Shown in pieces: positions 33,280 through 41,546 of a stretch of DNA of 64,000 bases. The notes below the pieces were generated by a model that saw only the letters and a program-made list of their open reading frames with translations, searched no databases and had not been told where the DNA came from. The DNA is taken from contig NZ_CP007213.1 of the NCBI RefSeq assembly GCF_001411805.1, positions 992,001 through 1,056,000 of the forward strand, in the 5' to 3' direction. Origin of the DNA: Burkholderia plantarii (GTDB lineage: Bacteria; Pseudomonadota; Gammaproteobacteria; Burkholderiales; Burkholderiaceae). Numbering within the stretch: the stretch's first letter is position 1; each line of letters opens with the position of its first letter. The position numbers and the translations under genes are program-made.

Positions 33280-34326
33280 TCACGGCAACAACACCGCCCG
33301 CCCGCGAATCCTGCCTTCCCGCAAGCGCTGATAGACCTCGGCCGCCTGCTCTAGCGGGAATGTCTCCACGTCTGCGCGAATCCTCCCCGACGCCGCCAGC
33401 GCGATCACCTCGATCAACTCCGTGCGCGTGCCCCAGTATGGAATGCTGACCTCGCAGCCATAGGGCGGACGGTTGGCGCGATAGTGCAGCGTCCCGCCGC
33501 CCAGGCCCACGATCTCGATCCGGCTCGCGCGGCCCACGACGTCGGCGCACAGATCGACGGTCGCCTGTATGCCGACGAAGTCGAACGCGACCGCGGCGCC
33601 GCGCGCGCCCACCAACTCGCGAATCTCCTGCGCCGCGCGCGTGCTGTCGCGTGTATTGACCGTATGCGCGATGCCCAGGCCTCGCGCGTGTTCGAGTCGC
33701 AAATCATCGATGTCGCAGCCGATGATCGTGGCGGACGTCAGCGCGCGCAGGATCTGCACGGCCATGTGCCCGAGCCCGCCGATGCCGACCACCACCGCGC
33801 AGGCATCGGGCGTCAGCAGCGGCAGCGCCTTCCGGATCGCGTGATACGGCGTGAGCGCGGCGTCGCTGAGCGGCGCGGCCTGCACCGGATCGAGCTTGCC
33901 GAGCGGCACGAGCAGGCGCGCGGACGGCACGATCATGTATTCGGCCATGCCGCCATCCGAGCCGAGCCCGCCGCCGAAGGTCGGAATCTCGGCATGATGT
34001 TCGCAATAGTTCTCGGCGGAGGTCTGGCAGGTGCGGCAGCGCCCGCAGCCCCACGGCCCGTAGACCGCCACCGCGTCACCTTCCTTCCAGCCGGTCACGC
34101 CCGCGCCCAGCGACGCGATCCATCCCGCGTTCTCGTGTCCGAGCGTGAACTGGCCCGGGCCGATCGCGCCGAGCATGCCGATACCGTGATCGAGCACGTG
34201 CAGATCGGAGTGGCATACGCCCGCGCCCGCGATTTTCACCAGCACCTGGCCGGGGCCGGGCGTGGGCGTGGGAACCTCGATGATCTCGGGCGCCTGGCCC
34301 GCCGCGATATACCTGACTGCCTTCAT
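33280..34326 (-). CDS. Zinc-dependent alcohol dehydrogenase
   Basis: Medium-chain dehydrogenase/reductase of 348 aa. Catalytic zinc ligands include Cys38 (GVCHSD) and His64-Glu65 (LGHENAG), and the structural zinc site is Cys94, Cys97, Cys100 and Cys108 (CGRCRTC...YC). The nucleotide motif is GIGGLGHMA. This matches NAD-dependent Zn-ADHs such as those acting on primary or aryl alcohols. The start at 34326 (MKAVRY) has GGAGG upstream; an earlier in-frame ATG gives a non-family leader. No operon partner; the DJ-1-like gene is 540 bp away and divergent. Confidence 0.9.
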   Translation of the reverse strand: MKAVRYIAAGQAPEIIEVPTPTPGPGQVLVKIAGAGVCHSDLHVLDHGIGMLGAIGPGQFTLGHENAGWIASLGAGVTGWKEGDAVAVYGPWGCGRCRTCQTSAENYCEHHAEIPTFGGGLGSDGGMAEYMIVPSARLLVPLGKLDPVQAAPLSDAALTPYHAIRKALPLLTPDACAVVVGIGGLGHMAVQILRALTSATIIGCDIDDLRLEHARGLGIAHTVNTRDSTRAAQEIRELVGARGAAVAFDFVGIQATVDLCADVVGRASRIEIVGLGGGTLHYRANRPPYGCEVSIPYWGTRTELIEVIALAASGRIRADVETFPLEQAAEVYQRLREGRIRGRAVLLP

Positions 34327-34866
34327 CTCGACCTCCTGTCGGAAGAGGGACAACCGTCGTGGAAGCGGCACGCGAATCGAGCCCGTGTCAGGCCGACGGC
34401 GGAATCAAGTGCGATTGGCGTCCGATATCGATCAGTACGACGATGTGTCCAGATGCGGATCGATACGGATTCGAACCCGTGCCGCGCGGCGTGCCGTTGT
34501 CGTGTTGCGCCCGGCTGGCCGGCCGTCGCCGGACGCGAAGGATCTGGCCTGCCTGGCCGGCCCGGTTCGAATCTAGGCGAATTCACGGCGACGAAATTTG
34601 ATGTGAAGTCATCCCGGCGCGAATAAACGCTTGCGCACCGGTATTGCCGCACAGGCAAATCGGCGCAGGCGGGCGGACAACCGGCCGGCATCGTCATCGC
34701 GCCGCAAGCGCGTGACCGTCGTATCCCTCGATCGGACGGGAGCAGGCCGCGCAGGGTCTCGCGCGATGCGGCGGGGCGGCCATGAACGCGTTCATGACGA
34801 TCTCCCGCGCCGGCGGCGGCACCGGTTGGTACGGTCACAAATGCCATCTTCAGGGTCATTTACGCC
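34327..34866. other. 540-bp intergenic region, no gene seen
   Basis: Divergent gap between the alcohol dehydrogenase and the DJ-1-like gene. Two short TTCGAA-containing segments (34472-34486 and 34562-34575) look like tRNA T-arms but lack the rest of a tRNA. The segment near 34590-34630 is somewhat A/T-richer and may hold promoters. Nothing else recognisable. Confidence 0.5.
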
Positions 34867-35472
34867 ATGCGCATCGCCGTACTCGCACTCGACGGACTGT
34901 TCGACACGGGGCTCACCGTCATGCCCGACGCCCTGGGCGCCGCCAACAAGCTCGCGGTTCGCGCGATGGGCCGCGCGCCCGATTTCGAGGTGTCGATCGT
35001 CGGCATGCGCAAGCGCGTGCAGTCCTCGCACGGGCTGCTGATTCCGGTGCAGCCGGTGGCCGCTACGCCGCGGCCGGACTGGGTGATCGTGCCGGCGCTG
35101 AACACGACCTCGCCGGACGAACTGCTGGCCTCGCTCGAACGCGCCGACCTGCGCGAGGCCAAGGCGAAGCTGATCCGCTGGCACGAGGCGGGCGCGAAGA
35201 TCGGCGCCTCGTGCATCGGCACGTTCCTGCTCGCGGAAACGGGCCTGCCCGACGGGCGTCAGGTCACCACCAACTGGCCGCTCGCGCCGCTGTTCCGGCA
35301 GCGCTATCCGGACATCCGGCTCGACGAGTCGCGCATGCCGATTCCGTCCGACATCGGCGTGACGGCCGGCTCGGCGATGGGGCATCTCGATCTCGCGCCG
35401 TGGCTGATCCGCACGATGAGCCCGGAGCTGTCGTCGCTGGTCTCGCGCGACCTGCGCGCCGAATTGCGTTGA
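34867..35472 (+). CDS. DJ-1/PfpI-domain protein, lacks the AraC HTH
   Basis: Protein of 201 aa corresponding to the N-terminal glutamine-amidotransferase-like (DJ-1/PfpI) domain of GlxA-type AraC regulators. The nucleophile-elbow Cys is Cys116 in GASCIGTFLLAETG, and TTNWPLAPLFRQRYPDI and ITAGSAMG-like residues follow. It stops at SRDLRAELR, precisely where full-length regulators (about 320 aa) continue into the HTH, and no HTH-coding remnant follows. It is therefore a truncated regulator or a stand-alone sensor or enzyme domain. Confidence 0.8.
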   Translation: MRIAVLALDGLFDTGLTVMPDALGAANKLAVRAMGRAPDFEVSIVGMRKRVQSSHGLLIPVQPVAATPRPDWVIVPALNTTSPDELLASLERADLREAKAKLIRWHEAGAKIGASCIGTFLLAETGLPDGRQVTTNWPLAPLFRQRYPDIRLDESRMPIPSDIGVTAGSAMGHLDLAPWLIRTMSPELSSLVSRDLRAELR

Positions 35473-35705
35473 GCGGCGGGCGGGTCGGCAGGAGGGAGGA
35501 AAGCGCTGCCGTTACCGTGTTGGACGCGATAAAGGCGGGGAACGGCGCGTTGCCGCGAAGCGGACCGCGTTCCAGGACAGGGGCAAGGGCAAGGCCGGCG
35601 GCGCCACTCGATCCGATCCGGCTGGCGAAACCACCGCGATCGAGCAAAGCTTGCCGTGCGCCGCTCCCTGAAACACGCGGTGAAGCGCGCCAGCGCGTTC
35701 CGCCA

Positions 35706-37553
35706 TCAGCCAGCCCTCTCCCAAACCGTGACGCCCACCGGATCGATCGCGATCCGGCAAGTCACGGGCGCGTCCGGCAGCGTCGCATCGAGCGCGACAT
35801 CGAAAGCCTGTCCGCCGAGTTCGATGCGCGCGCAATGTTCGCCGTCGCGCAGGTCGACCGATTCGATCCGTGCCTCGAATGGCCCGTCGGCATCGAGCCG
35901 GATCGCGCGCGGCGCGACGCGCCACATCACGGCGCGCCCCGCGTCGGGCAAGCCGACCGAGGCGGCCGCGTCGAGCGCGATCCGGCCGCCGATCTCGACG
36001 CTCGCACCATCCTTCATCACGCCTTCGCCCACGTTGCGCAGCCCGAGCAGCTCCGCCACGCGCCGGCTCGCCGGCCGCGCGAACACCTCGGCGACGGGGC
36101 CGGCCTGCAGCGTTTCGCCCTGGTCGATCACGAGCACGTCGTCGGCGAGCTGCGCGGCCTCGTCGGGATCGTGCGTGACGATCACGGTCACGGCGCCGAT
36201 CTCGCGCTGCAGCGCGCGCAGCGAGCGCCGCAACTGCCGCCGGCGCGGCGTGTCGAGCGCCGAGAACGGCTCGTCGAACAGCAGCAGATGGCTATGCCGC
36301 GTCAGCGCGCGCGCGAGCGCAACGCGCTGGCGCTGGCCGAGCGACAGCTGGCGCGGCAGCCGCTGCGTCAGTGCGCCGAGCCCCAGATGTTCGATCCAGT
36401 AGCGCGCGGCGGCCGGATCGGCGTCGACCGGAAACGCGAGCTGCGCGGCCACCGTCATATGCGGGAACAGGCCGTAGTCCTGCGGCATGTAGCCGATCTG
36501 GCGTCGCTCGGGCGGCAGCGCGCCGAGAGCGGTGTCGCCGAGCTTGACCGCGTTGCCGTCGTCGCCCGGTTCGAGTCCGGCGATCAATCGCAGCGCGAGC
36601 GACTTGCCGGAGCCCGACGGCCCGACGATCGCGAGCCGGCGCGAGGCCGGCGCCCAGTCCACGGCGAGCCGGAACGCGCCGAGCTGCCGGCGCAGCCGGA
36701 TCGCGAGGCGCGACTCGGGCGCGAGCGTGTCGGGCGCCGCGCCGGCGGGTGCGAGCGGCGGCTCGTCGCCGCCGGCGGCGGGCGTCGGCTCGGCGTCGTC
36801 GCGCGCGCCGAGCCGCACGATCGACAGCGCCGCGCAGGCCACCGCGATCGCGAGCGTCGGCAGCAGCAGCGGCATCATCGCCGGCAGCCCCTGGCCGCCG
36901 AACACGACGTAGGTATAGACGGGCAGGGAATAGGGGTGATACGCGACCATCACGGTCGCACCGAATTCACCGAACGCGCGCAGCCAGGCCAGCGCGAGCC
37001 CGGCGCGGATCGAGGGCCACGCGGCCGGCAGCGCGACGCGGAAGAAGCGGCTGCCGGCGCGGTGGCCGAGCGTGGCGGCGACGTCCTCGAACACCGGATC
37101 GATCGCCGCGAACGCGGAGCGCGCGGCGATGATCAGGAACGGCGCGGCCACGAAGGTTTCGGCCAGCACGATGCCGGCGAACGAATCGGTCAGCGCGCCG
37201 CCGGTGAGCCGGCCGATCGGGCTATAGGGGCCGAGCAGGAACAGCAGCAGCACGCCGCTGGTGAGCGGCGGCAGCGCGAGCGGCAGCTGCACGATGAAGC
37301 CGAGCGGCGCGGCAAGGCGCGAGCCCGAACGCGCCAGCCAGTAGCCGAGCGGCACGCCGCCCAGCAGCGTGACGAGCGCGGCCAGCGTCGCGCTGCCGGC
37401 CGAGATGCCGACCGCCGACCAGGTCTGCGCCCAGTCGACGTTGGCCCAGTCGGCCTGGCCGATCTGCGGCAGGCTCGCGATGAACGGCGCGCACAGGTAG
37501 GCGGCCAGCAGCAGCGCGAGCAGCCGCAGCGGCCCGGCGAGGCGTCGCGCCAT
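35706..37553 (-). CDS. Fused permease-ATPase of a molybdate/tungstate ABC importer (ModB-ModC)
   Basis: Fusion protein of 615 aa. Residues 1-250 are a ModB-like permease with several membrane segments and the EAA-type loop GEFGATVMV near residue 195. After an Ala/Pro linker (250-285) comes an ATPase with Walker A GPSGSGKS (311-318), signature LSLGQ (403-407) and FDEPFSALD. The C-terminal ~70 residues resemble a TOBE oxyanion-binding domain. Normally modB and modC are separate genes. The ATG overlaps the stop of the binding-protein gene (TAATG), so the pair is coupled. Substrate inferred from neighbours. Confidence 0.88.
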   Translation of the reverse strand: MARRLAGPLRLLALLLAAYLCAPFIASLPQIGQADWANVDWAQTWSAVGISAGSATLAALVTLLGGVPLGYWLARSGSRLAAPLGFIVQLPLALPPLTSGVLLLFLLGPYSPIGRLTGGALTDSFAGIVLAETFVAAPFLIIAARSAFAAIDPVFEDVAATLGHRAGSRFFRVALPAAWPSIRAGLALAWLRAFGEFGATVMVAYHPYSLPVYTYVVFGGQGLPAMMPLLLPTLAIAVACAALSIVRLGARDDAEPTPAAGGDEPPLAPAGAAPDTLAPESRLAIRLRRQLGAFRLAVDWAPASRRLAIVGPSGSGKSLALRLIAGLEPGDDGNAVKLGDTALGALPPERRQIGYMPQDYGLFPHMTVAAQLAFPVDADPAAARYWIEHLGLGALTQRLPRQLSLGQRQRVALARALTRHSHLLLFDEPFSALDTPRRRQLRRSLRALQREIGAVTVIVTHDPDEAAQLADDVLVIDQGETLQAGPVAEVFARPASRRVAELLGLRNVGEGVMKDGASVEIGGRIALDAAASVGLPDAGRAVMWRVAPRAIRLDADGPFEARIESVDLRDGEHCARIELGGQAFDVALDATLPDAPVTCRIAIDPVGVTVWERAG

Positions 37554-38428
37554 TACTGCGCGGCGTCGATGACGGCTTGCAGCGACGGCGGCAGCGCCTG
37601 CGCGTTGCCGGAGACCTTCGGCGTGACCACGTCCACGCCGTGTTCCTTCAGCAGCTCACGCCCCTTCGCGCTGAGCAGGAAGTTCGCGAAGCGCGCCGCG
37701 CCGTCCTGGTTCGGCGCGTCGGACAGGATCGCCAGCGTGTAGCTCGCCTTGGCCTGCAGCTCGGGCGCGGGCGCCACGGCCGGGATCTTCAGGTCCGAGG
37801 TCTCGGTCGAGTAGAAGAAGCCGGCGTCGAGCTGGCCCGACTGCAGGCGGCCCACCAGCGTTTCCTCCGGCAGCACCTGCTCCGGATTCTCCGGCGTGCC
37901 GAGCGTCTTCTGCACCAGATCGGGCTGGTGATAGGCGCTCGCGGCCTTGGTCATCATCTCCACCGTGAACGCGCCCTTCGGGTCGAGCTTCGGATCGGTG
38001 CGGCCGATCCGGATGCCCGGCTCCTGCAGCACCTGGTCCCAGCGCTTCGTCTTGAACGCCTGCGCGAAGCGGCTCTTCGGGTTGTAGCCGATCATCAGCG
38101 GCGATTCGGCGAAGTTGACGTACCACGTCACGAAGTTGCCGTTCGCCTCGCCCATCAGGCTGGCGTTGACCTTCGGGCTGGCGCTGACGAACACGTCGCC
38201 GCGCCGCAGCTTGCCCTTGATCTCGTTGGCGATCTTGTTCGAACCCGCGGCGTAGCCGCGGAAGCGCAGGCCGGTCTCCTTCTCGAACGCCGGGCCGACG
38301 CTGCGCTCCATCAGGTTGACGAGCGAGCCGGCGTACAGCACGTTCACGGTGTCGTTGCCGGCGGCCTGCGCGGTGGCGCCGAAAGCGCTCGCGACGACCG
38401 CGGCGGTGACCAGCAGCTTGCGAAACAT
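37553..38428 (-). CDS. Periplasmic molybdate/tungstate-binding protein
   Basis: Oxyanion-binding protein of 291 aa with a signal peptide (MFRKLLVTAAVVASAFGATAQA). Mature landmarks are LYAGSLVNLMERSVGPAFEK, DVFVSASPKVN and FFYSTETSDL, resembling the WtpA branch more than classical ModA (family assignment from memory). Co-transcribed with the ModB-ModC fusion. The divergent side has the Mop protein, so this is a molybdate or tungstate uptake locus. Which anion is preferred cannot be read. Confidence 0.88.
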   Translation of the reverse strand: MFRKLLVTAAVVASAFGATAQAAGNDTVNVLYAGSLVNLMERSVGPAFEKETGLRFRGYAAGSNKIANEIKGKLRRGDVFVSASPKVNASLMGEANGNFVTWYVNFAESPLMIGYNPKSRFAQAFKTKRWDQVLQEPGIRIGRTDPKLDPKGAFTVEMMTKAASAYHQPDLVQKTLGTPENPEQVLPEETLVGRLQSGQLDAGFFYSTETSDLKIPAVAPAPELQAKASYTLAILSDAPNQDGAARFANFLLSAKGRELLKEHGVDVVTPKVSGNAQALPPSLQAVIDAAQ

Positions 38429-38439
38429 GGTGTTCTCCG

Positions 38440-38459
38440 TACCGTTGTGAAGGTCGGTA
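38440..38459. promoter_or_regulatory. Candidate ModE-type operator
   Basis: TACCG-N10-CGGTA (38440-38459), followed by TATATTACGG, lies 12 bp before the start of the binding-protein gene and in the gap shared with the divergent Mop gene. ModE sites contain TATA-like half-sites, so the location and A/T element fit. Weakly supported. Confidence 0.35.
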
Positions 38460-38584
38460 TATTACGGTGGTCCGGCGCGATTCGGGAGATTGCATGCGGT
38501 CGCGCGGGCCATCCGTTGCGTTTACACTGGCGCCGTAGCTGCGCCGGCCGCGTCGGTCGGCGGCGACCGGACAGGAGACTGAGC

Positions 38585-39013
38585 ATGCGCACGAGTGCCC
38601 GTAATCATTTCGTCGGACGGATCGCCCACGTCAAGCCCGGCGCGGTCAACGACGAGGTGACGCTGCGCGCGGCGGACGGCCTCGAGATCGTGGCGATCGT
38701 CACGCACGGCAGCGCCGAGGCGCTCGGGCTCGCGTCCGGCGTCGAGGCGTTCGCGCTCGTCAAGGCCTCGTCGGTGCTGGTGATGGTGGACGTCGACGCG
38801 AGCCGCGTATCGGCGCGCAACTGCGTGGCCGGCACGGTGTCGGCGCTGACCAGGGGGGCCGTCAATGCCGAGGTCGCGATCATGGCGGCGGGCGGCGCGC
38901 AGGTGGTGGCGATCGTCACCAACGACAGCGCCGACCGGCTCGGGCTCGCCGTCGGCCAGCCGGCCACGGCGATCTTCAAGGCCTCGAGCGTGATCGTCGG
39001 CGTCGACGGCTGA
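38585..39013 (+). CDS. Di-Mop (molbindin) protein
   Basis: Protein of 142 aa made of two tandem Mop/TOBE domains (about 6-70 and 78-142), each with the pattern RNxFxGxVxxxxxGAVNxEV and a final KASSVxVxVD. Such molbindins bind molybdate or tungstate oxyanions as storage or buffer. It starts 156 bp from the divergent binding-protein gene and precedes the molybdopterin-domain gene by 8 bp. Together with the HTH gene at 40206 it corresponds to the two halves of a normal ModE. Confidence 0.9.
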   Translation: MRTSARNHFVGRIAHVKPGAVNDEVTLRAADGLEIVAIVTHGSAEALGLASGVEAFALVKASSVLVMVDVDASRVSARNCVAGTVSALTRGAVNAEVAIMAAGGAQVVAIVTNDSADRLGLAVGQPATAIFKASSVIVGVDG

Positions 39014-39021
39014 GGCGCGCG

Positions 39022-39522
39022 ATGACCACGCCCGACCTCGCCGCCCCGGCGGCTCACCCTCTCGCGGCGCCCGCCGCCGGCGTGGTCCACGTGGCCGGCG
39101 ACGTGCTGCGCCCGGCCTCGCTCTCGCTCGCGCAGTTGGCCGAGTTGCCCTCGGTGGTGTGCGAGCCGTTCGCGCTGCGCTGCTTCACGAGCGGGCGCTA
39201 CCTCCGCGACGTCGAGCGCTACCGCGGCGTGCGGCTGACCGAGCTGTTCACGCGCGCCGGGCTGCACGATCCGGCCAGCGGCGATTTCAAGCGCACCATC
39301 TTCCTCGCGATCGGCCACGACGGTTATGCCGTCACGTTCTCGTGGCACGAGCTGTTCAACACCGCGATCGGCGAGCAGGCGATCGTCGCCTTCGAATGCG
39401 GCGGCCAGCCGCTGACGGCCGAGGGCGGCGGCCCCTTGCTGTTCTCGGGCGCGGACCTCTCGCCGGCGCCGCGCCACGTCAAGCGGCTCGCCTCGCTGGT
39501 GGCGCGCGTGATCGTCCCCTGA
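39022..39522 (+). CDS. Molybdopterin-binding-domain oxidoreductase
   Basis: Protein of 166 aa with the sulfite-oxidase-type molybdopterin fold: VHVAGDVLRPASLSLAQLAELP at the N-terminus, a ligand-region Cys in ALRCFTSGR, YRGVRLTELFTRAG, and GHDGYAVTFSWHELFN. It has no signal peptide. Members of this family are annotated as molybdopterin-dependent oxidoreductases or Mo-cofactor-binding proteins. Located 8 bp after the Mop gene; the molybdenum context is consistent. The enzymatic reaction is unknown. Confidence 0.82.
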   Translation: MTTPDLAAPAAHPLAAPAAGVVHVAGDVLRPASLSLAQLAELPSVVCEPFALRCFTSGRYLRDVERYRGVRLTELFTRAGLHDPASGDFKRTIFLAIGHDGYAVTFSWHELFNTAIGEQAIVAFECGGQPLTAEGGGPLLFSGADLSPAPRHVKRLASLVARVIVP

Positions 39523-39687
39523 CGGCGCGCGTGGACACACCGCCATGGCGGATTTCGACGATGCCGCGCTTTCTCGGTGCCGATCGACCGCGCGCGTCGC
39601 GCGGCGCGGTGAGCTGGCCTGCTACGGCTGTCGCGCGAGGCGCTTGGCGGTTGGCTGGCACGGCATCGGCTTGGTGCCTCCGGTGAC

Positions 39688-40134
39688 GTGGCGCGAGCGG
39701 TGGATTTTCCCGATGGGTTCGACGGCTTCAACGAGGCTTCGGCGCTGCCCGCCGCCGCGCCGGCGCTGCCGGCCGCGCGCGCGGCGTTCGTCGTCGCGCC
39801 GCGCGAGCGGCTGACGGGCGGCGCGAATCCCGCCGTCGACGCCGACGACATGCGCCGTCCCGCCACGACCGTCGCGCCTGCCTGCCTGCGTCCCGATCAC
39901 CTGTGGCGCGATCTCGGGCTGTCGGGGCGCGACGTCGTGCCGGCGATGTTGACGCGGTATTTCCCCGCGCTCGTCGCGCGCAATACCGCCAACCTGCGCT
40001 GGAGGAAGTTTCTCGCGCGCGTCCCCGCGCTGGCGCGCGGCGACGAGCCGGCGCCCGCGCCCGGCTGCCCCGGCTGCCCCGGCTGCGAGGATTGCCGGCA
40101 GTGTTTTCCGGGCGACGGCGGCCGGCCGGCGTGA
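39688..40134 (+). CDS. nifQ: NifQ-like molybdenum-donor protein
   Basis: Protein of about 148 aa whose C-terminal half matches NifQ: HLWRDLGLSGRDVVPAMLTRYFPALVARNTANLRWRKFLARV is the family's core, and a Cys cluster follows at 127, 130, 133, 136 and 139. Canonical NifQ has C-x4-C-x2-C-x5-C; here the five Cys are evenly spaced (C-x2-C throughout). The N-terminal ~65 residues are unique. The start is uncertain (GTG 39688 chosen). NifQ carries a Mo-Fe-S cluster that supplies molybdenum for FeMo-co; no nif genes are present here, so its role may be general molybdenum delivery. Confidence 0.72.
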   Translation: MARAVDFPDGFDGFNEASALPAAAPALPAARAAFVVAPRERLTGGANPAVDADDMRRPATTVAPACLRPDHLWRDLGLSGRDVVPAMLTRYFPALVARNTANLRWRKFLARVPALARGDEPAPAPGCPGCPGCEDCRQCFPGDGGRPA

Positions 40135-40205
40135 GCCGTGCGGCACGATAGCCCGGCGCGCCAGCGCCTGTCTGGCCGCCAGGGGGTTCGTGTATGCTTG
40201 CGCGC

Positions 40206-40607
40206 ATGACCAAGCCCGCCGCCTCTTCGTCCGACACCGCGTCGCCGCCCGCGCCCGTCGGCACGCCCCAAGTCCACTTCCGCATGCGCATCCGCCGCGG
40301 CGACACCGTCGCGCTCGGCCCCGGCAAGGTCACGCTGCTCGAAGCCGTGCATGAGCATGGCTCGATCTCGGCGGCCGCGCGCCATCTCGGCATGTCGTAC
40401 CGGCGCGCCTGGCTGCTGATCGACGAACTGAACCGCTCGCTGCGCTCGCCGGCCACGCATTCGGAGCAGGGCGGCGCGAGCGGCGGCGGCTGCACGCTGA
40501 CGCCTGTCGGCGAATCGATCGTCGCGCTCTATCGCGAGATCGAGGATGAGGCGCAACGCCATTGCGCGAAGCAGATCGCCGCGCTTACGGAGATGATGCA
40601 GCCCTGA
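40206..40607 (+). CDS. ModE-type HTH regulator without Mop domains
   Basis: Protein of 133 aa equivalent to the N-terminal winged-HTH domain of ModE: FRMRIRRGDTVALGPGKVTLLEAVHEHGSISAAARHLGMSYRRAWLLIDELN, then the wing and a C-terminal dimer helix. The two C-terminal Mop domains of E. coli ModE are absent but are encoded separately at 38585. The start at 40206 fits; an in-frame ATG at 40194 adds four residues. Expected to repress the uptake operon when molybdate is plentiful. How it senses molybdate without the Mop domain is an open question. Confidence 0.85.
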   Translation: MTKPAASSSDTASPPAPVGTPQVHFRMRIRRGDTVALGPGKVTLLEAVHEHGSISAAARHLGMSYRRAWLLIDELNRSLRSPATHSEQGGASGGGCTLTPVGESIVALYREIEDEAQRHCAKQIAALTEMMQP

Positions 40608-40930
40608 GTCGGGTTGGCTGTTGCGGTGCCTGCGGTGTTTCGCACGAAGATTGCCCAGGTTCATCCGTGGCCGGGTTCAAGCGGCTGCATTCCCATATCG
40701 CACCATGAAGCATCGATGAGCGCGGTTGCCGAAGGCGCCGTGCCTGTTCTCCTGCGCCGTTGGTGACGACCCGACGCCTTCGCGACTTCGCGCCCCCGCT
40801 TCAAGTCATTCGGTAATCGCCTGATTCATGCGAATTGAATCAATCGCTTCGGCATTTACCCCGCTTGCTATCGAGACGGCAGGGAATCCAGTGCCGATTG
40901 CGAGTGACCGGGGCGCAGGGCGCCCGAGCC
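40608..40930. other. 323-bp gap, no gene seen
   Basis: Lies between the ModE-like gene and the convergent DUF2325 gene. No coding frame or RNA element is supported. Confidence 0.5.
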
Positions 40931-41539
40931 TCACCCCAGCCTGATCCCCGACGCGCGCCGCGCCGCGTTCGCCTCGGCGGCGATCGCGTCGACCACGCCG
41001 GCCGCGCTCGCGGCCTTGAGCCGCCGCAGCGGCACCGATCGCGCCTCGCATGCCGCCGCAAGCTTCGCGGCTGCCTCGCGATCGACGCGGTCGGCGGCGA
41101 ACACCACGAGATCCGCGCCGGCCACGAGCCGCTCCCAGCACTCGTCGCCCATGTCCGCGCCGTCGTGCAGCGCGACCGACCCACCCGCCGAGCCGACCAG
41201 CCGTTCGAGCGCCGCGTTCGATCCCGGCCGGCCGCCGACATACACGATCCGCCTGCCGCGCATCGCGCGCAGCGACGGCCGCGCGAAGTCGAGCCCGCCC
41301 GGCGTGGCCGCGAACGCCTGTTCGAGCACCGCCGCCTCGCGCCTGGCCGCGTTCAGCGCATGCAGCGCGTCGTCGAGCTGCTCGCGCAGCATCCGCACGC
41401 GGGCCTGCTCCGCGTCGAGCCGTTCCTCGGCGGCGGCTGCGCGGCCGGCCAGCAGCACCGCGGCGGCGTCGCGCTCGGCCAGCGCGTGCCGCAGCCGGGC
41501 CGGTTCGTCGGAGGGCGGAAGGGCAGCGGCGGGCATCAT
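40931..41539 (-). CDS. DUF2325 domain-containing protein
   Basis: Protein of 202 aa. A coiled-coil N-terminal region (about 15-95; Ala/Glu/Arg heptads) is followed by the C-terminal DUF2325 domain: RIVYVGGRPGSNAALERLV, GGSVALHDGADMGD, LVVFAADRVDR. Proteins of this type are found near oxygen- or metal-responsive genes but have no established function. The ATG at 41539 follows the upstream gene by 7 bp; a longer frame reaching 41656 would overlap that gene. Probably an operon with it. Confidence 0.75.
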   Translation of the reverse strand: MMPAAALPPSDEPARLRHALAERDAAAVLLAGRAAAAEERLDAEQARVRMLREQLDDALHALNAARREAAVLEQAFAATPGGLDFARPSLRAMRGRRIVYVGGRPGSNAALERLVGSAGGSVALHDGADMGDECWERLVAGADLVVFAADRVDREAAAKLAAACEARSVPLRRLKAASAAGVVDAIAAEANAARRASGIRLG

Positions 41540-41546
41540 GGCGGGC

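Noticed and set aside
34465..34580. Two TTCGAA-containing stretches looking like tRNA T-arms (34472-34486 minus, 34562-34575 plus)
   Set aside because: The T-stems pair poorly, and no anticodon arm, acceptor stem or CCA end could be built around either one.
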